From NCBI GenBank assembly GCA_029876055.1, contig CM056875.1, positions 8,333,001 to 8,397,000 on the forward strand: a DNA stretch of 64,000 bases, in the 5' to 3' direction. The translations under genes and the position numbers were made by a program. This document shows, piece after piece, positions 58,101-64,000 of the stretch. The stretch is from Madurella fahalii. Taxonomy: Eukaryota; Ascomycota; Sordariomycetes; Sordariales. The notes under the pieces were generated by a model. It ran no database searches, was not told the DNA's origin, and was given only the letters and a program-made list of their open reading frames with translations. The stretch's first letter is position 1. Each line of letters starts with the position of its first letter.

Positions 58101-59927
58101 CCTCCGCCTTCGCCTTCCAGGCATTCTTGACATCGCGAGTCATATCGAGCAGCATAAAATAGAAGGGGGTATAGGCATCAGCTGCCACTTCCTGGTTGCT
58201 GGCATGGGAGGGATGAAGCCGCAGGGTTTCAGCCGCCTTGATACCGGTGTACATCGGCTCCGCAGGAGGTTCAAGCTGCTTTGCCTTTGGCGGCCGCAGA
58301 GTTAGCATATAACCCAGAAGGAATGCACAAAGGGGAACACGGCCTCTTACCTCGCCGCCAAGTCTATCCTTCAACACCTTCTTCCACCAGTCAACCGGAA
58401 TTTCTAGCAATTGATATCAGTACTCATGCATGCGATCGTACAATGGCAGGCACGCTACTCACCGGTCTCTGCCCGTTTCATCTCGATCTTGAGACGAATA
58501 TCAGCCCGCTGGCGATCTAAGTCGCTCGTCGCCTTCTGGTACGCATCGGCATGGTTTCCAAGGCTCTCAGCTGGGGTCCAGCCTCGCCACAGTTTTGGGA
58601 ACAAAGGATCCTTGCCTCCTTTGGTCGACAGCGTCACGTATCTCTTAGTCGGCGTACCCTTTTGGAGTTGTACGGGTGCCGGTCCGATGACAAGGTTTGG
58701 CACCCCTGGCCAGGTCGATTCCTTGCGGCCTTGAGCGCTCGTGAGGAGACTGGCATCCTCGTAGTTGACGGTGCAACTTAGATCGGGCGTGGCTTCGGGT
58801 TGGGACTGCGCTGAGGGAGAAGCGTGGTTGTCGACCACCGGCGCCAATAGCTTGGCTCTCTTCGCCACTGCCTGAGGAGGTTCAGACTCGGGTGCGCGAG
58901 CATGTTTCGCACCAGCCACGGCCTTGATCTCCGACGACGATTGAGGCTGGTGAACTGGCGGAACCTGGCTAATTGATTCCTGAGCAAAGACTAGTTGGCC
59001 AGCGGCTGGGTGAATAGCCGGCTGCTGAACTGCGCGCTCAACTTGGTCGGGCTGCTGGGATCCTTGCTGTAGTGTCCGCTGAGATTGCTGCGCTTGAGCC
59101 TTCTGTGCCGGCCGCTGCGCTGCAGTAAGGGGACTGCCAGCAACGGAAACCGGTATCTGCGCAGCAGTGGCCTGTGTTTGCTGCGGCTGGCCGCTGAGAA
59201 CCGCGGAAAAATGAGAGTGGGCTGGGCGTGGGTTGACCGGAACTTGCTGCTGAGCCTCTGTCTGATACGTTGGGATCGCCGCCGTCTCCGAGGCTCGGCT
59301 TGAAAAGAAAGGGGAGGGTGAGCCGCTGGTGACAGGAGCAGAGAGGTTCGCTGCCTGCGGGTTACCGATCGGGTTCTCATACCGTTGGCCGGAGCCGTAT
59401 CCGGTTGGAACTGGTCCTTGCCACTGCGGGACCGATGCTTGGGGGTAGCCATTAGGAACAGAACCAGGCCCGTTGACTACACCACCGCCGAAGGCGTGAG
59501 CGTTGGTCTCTGGCGTGGCGCCGCTGTCGAGCTGAGCTTGGAAGTCGTTTCCTGGCGGGATATTGAGAGCAAATCTACTCTCAACCGTCTGGTTGACGTT
59601 ATTCGGATGACGCTGCTCGGCATAGTAACCCGGATGCAGGGCTGCGTCTTGGCCATACGGCGCGGCAGTCGCCTCACCGTGGGTTGACCAAGCATCTCCC
59701 TGGTCGTAGTAGCCAAACTGGCGATACAGACCGGGCTGGGCATCAGCCCCCGCCAGTTGGTGGCTTACTGGCGCGTCGCTGAGGAAGTCCGGGTTCGGGT
59801 AGCCGTTGTCGGCACTACCACCCTGATCGAAGGCGAGGGCAGAACCACCAAAAGGATGGTCCCACGCCTCTCCAGCAAAGCCTCCGGGGGCCCAGCCGCC
59901 TATGCTGTCCCCATGGCCTTGATCCAT
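55165..59927 (-). CDS. Large CCCH zinc-finger protein, PNUTS/Ppn1-like
   Basis: Three exons, 59927-58463, 58403-58351 and 58284-55165, give 1545 residues. The second intron (58350-58285) is 66 nt, stop-free and in frame, but has a GTAAGA donor and a GCTAAC branch, so it is probably removed. Residues 1-450 are Gln/Pro/Ala-rich. A helical block follows (VDWWKKVLKDRL through KAILRLFTRLTKVKLEQLETW, about 490-690) resembling a TFIIS N-terminal/LW-type domain. Then come a Lys/Ala/Pro linker, a PP1-docking-like KVAF inside LGLKVAFRSGDGL, a conserved HPEEIAEQEGHMARNVKTDG region, Gln-rich sequence, an RD/RE repeat stretch, and a C-terminal CCCH finger (CAFWAKGQCAKGDKCTFRH). LW domain, RVxF motif and terminal CCCH finger are the order seen in PNUTS, the PP1 regulator of transcription termination and 3'-end processing. 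The assignment is inferred from architecture. Confidence 0.72.
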
Positions 59928-62178
59928 GGCTCAGCGGCACCCAATGCGAAACGCCCGGGTGTGGAAAGGGGGATCACGTGCAGGTAACGAGGTGTTTTTG
60001 GTGCAATTAACCGAACAATCACGTGAAGTTAAGTGCGGTATTTCGAATTAGAGGGGTAAAGAGGAGCGGAAATCGGAGTTTGCAATTAACCGTTAATTTT
60101 GTGGGGCGGCAAATGGTGGGGTGGGGCAGATCGACGAATTCGGATTAGTGCTCGAGCTAAAGCAGAAATGGGTCAGCCTGCAAAGCCAAAAAGTCCCCCA
60201 TGACAAAACGATGCAATTCGAGGCGTGCAACACAGTTGATGGCGAGCTTGAGTCGCCTTCCCACAGACAGACGACAACCAGACAGCCACCTAACCTCCTT
60301 ATCCAACATTCAACCCGGGAGAGCAACCGGCAGCAGCAGGAGTCCATGGCGTGAGCAAGTGATAAAATGGTCTTAAGGCAGCCCAGCAGATGGTGTTGAT
60401 GGTTAACGTGCAGAAAGCAATCGGGTGCCCTCGCATTCGAACATCGGTCAAAGGCTGACTTTGGCTGGGTCGGATAAGGGGCTTTGCGTTTTGCGAATCG
60501 AAGGGTCTGTGTGGCCAAGATTTTCGAGAGGTGATCTGCGTCCGCCTGAGCAAACACCCACGCCTGGCCTAAGACGGATTGAAATGTTCTTGACCAGCCG
60601 GTTCTGCATTTAGGCATTCGCGTCTCCCATTCCCCTTATGCTGCGCGTTCCTGCCCATTTCCAGGCGTCCCCGACCACCTCAATCAGTCCCACAGAGACT
60701 GATTCCAGGTTGCCCTCGGCTGGAGGGCGAAAGTCCTGGCGGCAGAAGTGTGGCCGATGGTGTGGTGGTGGGGAGGATCACCCTGAAGGGCGCTGGAGCA
60801 AACCCCTCTTTAGTGACCGCTCGCAGCCCAGGCCGCCCCCGCAACCTCCGCCAAACAGGCGCCTCTGCAGCAACCAAGAGCCGGTCTCCCAGATGGCAAC
60901 CAGGAATGGGTGGAATCTGGGTTTTGATGGGACAATTAACCAGGGGCTGTCAGGTTGGACCCCCTTGGCTGGGCGGTGGTGACATTTGATAATTATTGCC
61001 AGTGGCTGCAGGTAGAGCTTCGTCTTGCCTGAAGCTGATGGCCGTTTTGGCCGTCTTGTTCTCACATGGCTGGGCTGTCTGCTGCCGTGCTCTCCCCTTG
61101 CCGTCTGTCTGCAGTTTCTCCCGTGACAGGATTTTTAAACAGGGTTACTTGTAGCCGAATGGCCGTTCTCTTCGTCATCCAACTCATTTTTCGCCGTCGC
61201 TCTCACAACCTTTCGGCTCGCAGATAGTGTGCGCTGCGAGGTCCAGGCTGTTCGATTGAACATGCATTTCAAAATGAGGATGCGAACACACATTTTTTGC
61301 CGTCAGAAGCTTTAGATGGGGGGCGGGTGAGTTCATGCATACCCTTCAGTCGTGCTTTGGTTTGTAGCACACTTCCTTCCGCTCTGTGTCGCAGAGCCAC
61401 GTCATGGCCGCCCTCCCTCGTAGGCGACACGATCGCTGCCCAGCGGCTCCTTACAACATTTTCCCGCGTAATATCTAGACAGGAGTTGGGCAGGGCTATT
61501 TTGCAGAATGACCAGATAACAGGCGACCGCAGGCGCGCTAAGGAGGAGCAATCGACGAGACGGCTCTGGTCAAAATGCCTATACAACCAGGTTGGGAATG
61601 AGGACTGAGCAGAGGAGAACCGTCGCGTGAGCATGCAGCACCCAGCGCGGCAATCCTGGTGATGGTTGGGCGTGCGAACGGTGGAAGGAGGATGGACACA
61701 AGTCACCGCGTGTCTGTTGATGTGAAAGAGAAAACTTGGTCTAGGTCTCGCAAATCAGCCGCGGCAGTCATTAAAGGGCTGACCTGCCGCAGGTTGGCTT
61801 GACGCTGGTCCGTGCGTGTGGCGAAGTCGATTGATACTCAAAGACCCACAGGTACCAAGGTACTGGACACAAAGGTGTCCATGAATTCATGTGGGGAAGC
61901 TTCGAACATGTGGCCGACACTTGAGGACAGAGCATCCAACAACCCAAGGGGGCTACTCTTTTGTTTTGCCCAGAAAAAATTGACAACGCAGCGCTTTTGT
62001 TTTGGTTAAGGGACCAAGAAGCTAGTGCTCGGCGTCGCGTCTTCTTTGACTGGAGAGTTGGACCCCGCATCTCTGCGCAAAGCAACCCTGAAAGCCCGCG
62101 CATTCGGCCCCAGTAAAGCAGCTCCCGAGAGTCCGATATCCCGTTGCCATCTTGAAGCCAGAAAGTAAGGGGTCAACC
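59928..62178. promoter_or_regulatory. Divergent spacer (CCCH protein / Sly1)
   Basis: 2.25 kb between divergent starts. Short ORFs in all frames, none recognised. It must contain both promoters; the distance is larger than for the other divergent pairs in this window, so an overlooked small gene or RNA cannot be excluded. Confidence 0.5.
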
Positions 62179-64000
62179 ATGGCGGCGCGGGGCAGCTCGC
62201 TGCGGGACAAGCAGATTCGTATGCTCCTCCCCTCCTCTCGGATGCTGCCGGTCGTCTCTGGTGCCCCACCAGATACTAACAGTGGCCCAAGTCTCGATCA
62301 AAAAGATCCTCAACTTGAACGAAGCTCTCGAACCGAGCGAGAACGATGATTCCCATGCCAATGGATTCCTCGCCCCCTCGGCGCCTATATCGAAAGACGG
62401 GATCCCCATCTGGAAGCTTCTCGTGTTTGATGTAAGCCCCCGACACTGGTAATCTGAAGCCTGCAGGCTACTGGCCTGCGAACGGCCACTAGCCCAAACC
62501 TAGGTACCATCAGCGGCAGAGCTAACATATGCCCTCAAATCAGGATCTTGGCCGCGATGTCATCAGCCCAGTTCTTCAGGTCTCGGACCTCAGGTCAATG
62601 GGGGTGACGATGTACATGTGAGCTTGGCTGATCTCCCCTTTACCTCCATTCCACCGCTAAATCCCAAAGGCATATCTCGTCCCAGAGGGCTGCTATCCCC
62701 GACGTCCCAGTGATATATCTGGTCGAGCCCACCCCTGCGAACCTTCAGGCCATAACAAACGATCTCCAAAAGGGGCTCTACAGCTCAGCCTATGTCAACT
62801 TTCTCTCCTCGATACCGCGACCTTTGCTGGAAGACTTCGCCGCGCAGACAGCTGCTGCAGGGACCTCGGAGCAGATCTCGCAGATCTACGATCAATACCT
62901 GAACTTCATTGTCACCGAGCCGGATCTCTTTAGTCTCGGGATGCAAAAGGAGCACACCTACTGGGCGTTAAACAGTGCAAAGACAAAAGACGAGGAGTTG
63001 GACCGTGTGATCGACCGTATCGTCAGTGGCCTGTTCAGCGTTGTGGTTACTTCAGGTATGGTACCGAGGCTAGCAAACCTCTCCCCCGCCCGAGTCTGAC
63101 ACTGCCTAGGAGTGATACCCATTATCCGCTGTCCAAGGGGCGCCGCGGCCGAGATGATTGCCGCCAAACTCGACCGCAAGCTTCGCGATCACATCCTCAA
63201 CTCTAAAGACAACCTATTTTCCTCACAGACACGATCTGCCACCTCAGCTGCAGGGACCCCCACATCGCGACCCGTACTAATCATCCTCGACCGCAATGTT
63301 GATCTCATACCCATGCTATCTCATTCCTGGACATATCAAAGCCTATGTTTTGACATTTTCAAGGTGAGTCCAGCTGTACCGGCGATGGAGAAATCAGCAT
63401 GCTAAGTGCGGTTACAGTCGGAGTTGAATCGTATCACTATCGAGACTCCCATCGATTCCAACAACCCTGCCAAAGGGACGACGAAAAAAAGCTATGACCT
63501 GGCCGCCAACGACTTCTTCTGGGCCAAGAATGCGTGCCTACCGTTTCCACAGGTTGCTGAGGACATCGGTAAGGGTAACTCGAGTTGTTCCGCTACTCCA
63601 TGCTGACTCGATATAGACGCGGAACTCACCAAGTACAAGGAGGAAGCGGAAGCGATCACCAAAAAGACTGGAGTTAGCGACTTTGAAGACCTCCAAAACG
63701 ACACAAGCGCTAGTGCACAGCACCTCAAGGCAGCGATTACCCTGCTCCCAGAGCTCCGGGAGCGCAAGGCGACCTTGGACATGCACATGAACATCCTTGC
63801 CGCAGTCTTGGGAGAGATCCAAAATCGGCAGTTGGACAACTATTTCCAACTCGAGGAGGACGTGACGAAGCAGACCAAGGCGCAGATGCTGGAGTTGATC
63901 AAGGTGGCGGGCAAGGGCCAGCCGACGGACAAGCTGCGCCTCTTCATCATTTGGTTCCTCAGTACAGAGCAGGACGTGTCCCGACAAGAATGGGCGCAGT
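62179..64000 (+). CDS. sly1: Sly1, Sec1/Munc18-family ER-Golgi fusion protein (5' part)
   Basis: The gene runs off the right edge. Exons: 62179-62218, 62292-62431, 62544-62617, 62670-63055, 63110-63363, 63418-63568 and 63617 to the edge; about 480 residues are present of roughly 650-700 expected. The start MAARGSSLRDKQILSIKKILNLN is the usual Sly1 beginning. Diagnostic blocks: IWKLLVFDDLGRDVISPVL, DVPVIYLVEPTPANLQ, YDQYLNFIVTEPDLFSLG, GVIPIIRCPRGAAAEMIA, PVLIILDRNVDLIPMLSHSWTYQSL and KLRLFIIWFLS. Sly1 binds the syntaxin Sed5/Ufe1 and promotes SNARE assembly in ER-Golgi traffic. Intron 1 has two usable in-frame acceptors (62282 and 62291), giving a three-residue difference. The Gyp1-like gene in this window acts on the Ypt1 Rab of the same transport step, but they are 12 kb apart and no co-regulation is implied. 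Confidence 0.95.

Overview
The window is nuclear DNA of a filamentous ascomycete, most likely a sordariomycete of the Sordariales/Chaetomiaceae type. The genes carry many short introns (about 50-80 nt) with GT(A/G)NGT donors, CTNAC-like branch sites and YAG acceptors. Coding regions are GC-rich, and the gene set is typically fungal. No bacterial operons, CRISPR arrays, rRNA or convincing tRNA genes were seen. All exon coordinates were spliced by hand; unless noted they conserve phase across every junction.

Layout, left to right: (1) the 5' part of an F-box-like/zinc-cysteine protein (minus, runs off the left edge). (2) About 4 kb without a gene. (3) A membrane family-2 glycosyltransferase (plus). 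(4) An AidB-like acyl-CoA dehydrogenase (minus), sharing a promoter region with (5) an ERCC6L2-like SNF2 ATPase (plus). (6) Isocitrate lyase (plus). (7) A 9-kb stretch with no recognisable gene. (8) An Orp1-like fungal protein (plus). (9) About 7.5 kb of low-information DNA holding microsatellites and a possible non-LTR retrotransposon relic. (10) A cytochrome P450 (plus). (11) A SAP/Rho-N-like membrane protein (plus). (12) A phytanoyl-CoA dioxygenase family enzyme (plus). (13) Hrp1-type RNA-binding protein (minus), divergent from (14) a Gyp1-type TBC Rab-GAP (plus). (15) A NASP/Sim3 histone chaperone (minus), divergent from (16) an 11-exon phosphopantothenoylcysteine decarboxylase (plus) that no single long ORF reveals. 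(17) A 1545-residue CCCH zinc-finger protein resembling PNUTS/Ppn1 (minus), divergent from (18) Sly1 (plus, truncated at the right edge).

Most genes are conserved housekeeping functions: RNA 3'-end processing (Hrp1, PNUTS-like), ER-Golgi traffic (Sly1, Gyp1-like), chromatin and repair (NASP, ERCC6L2-like), coenzyme A synthesis (PPC decarboxylase) and the glyoxylate cycle (isocitrate lyase). There is no gene cluster in the operon or secondary-metabolite sense; the P450 stands alone. I found no undescribed multi-gene system. The points most worth a second look are the hidden micro-exon PPC decarboxylase with two GC-AG introns, the PNUTS-like protein, the SAP-like membrane protein, two in-frame stop-free introns, and the large gene-poor tracts.
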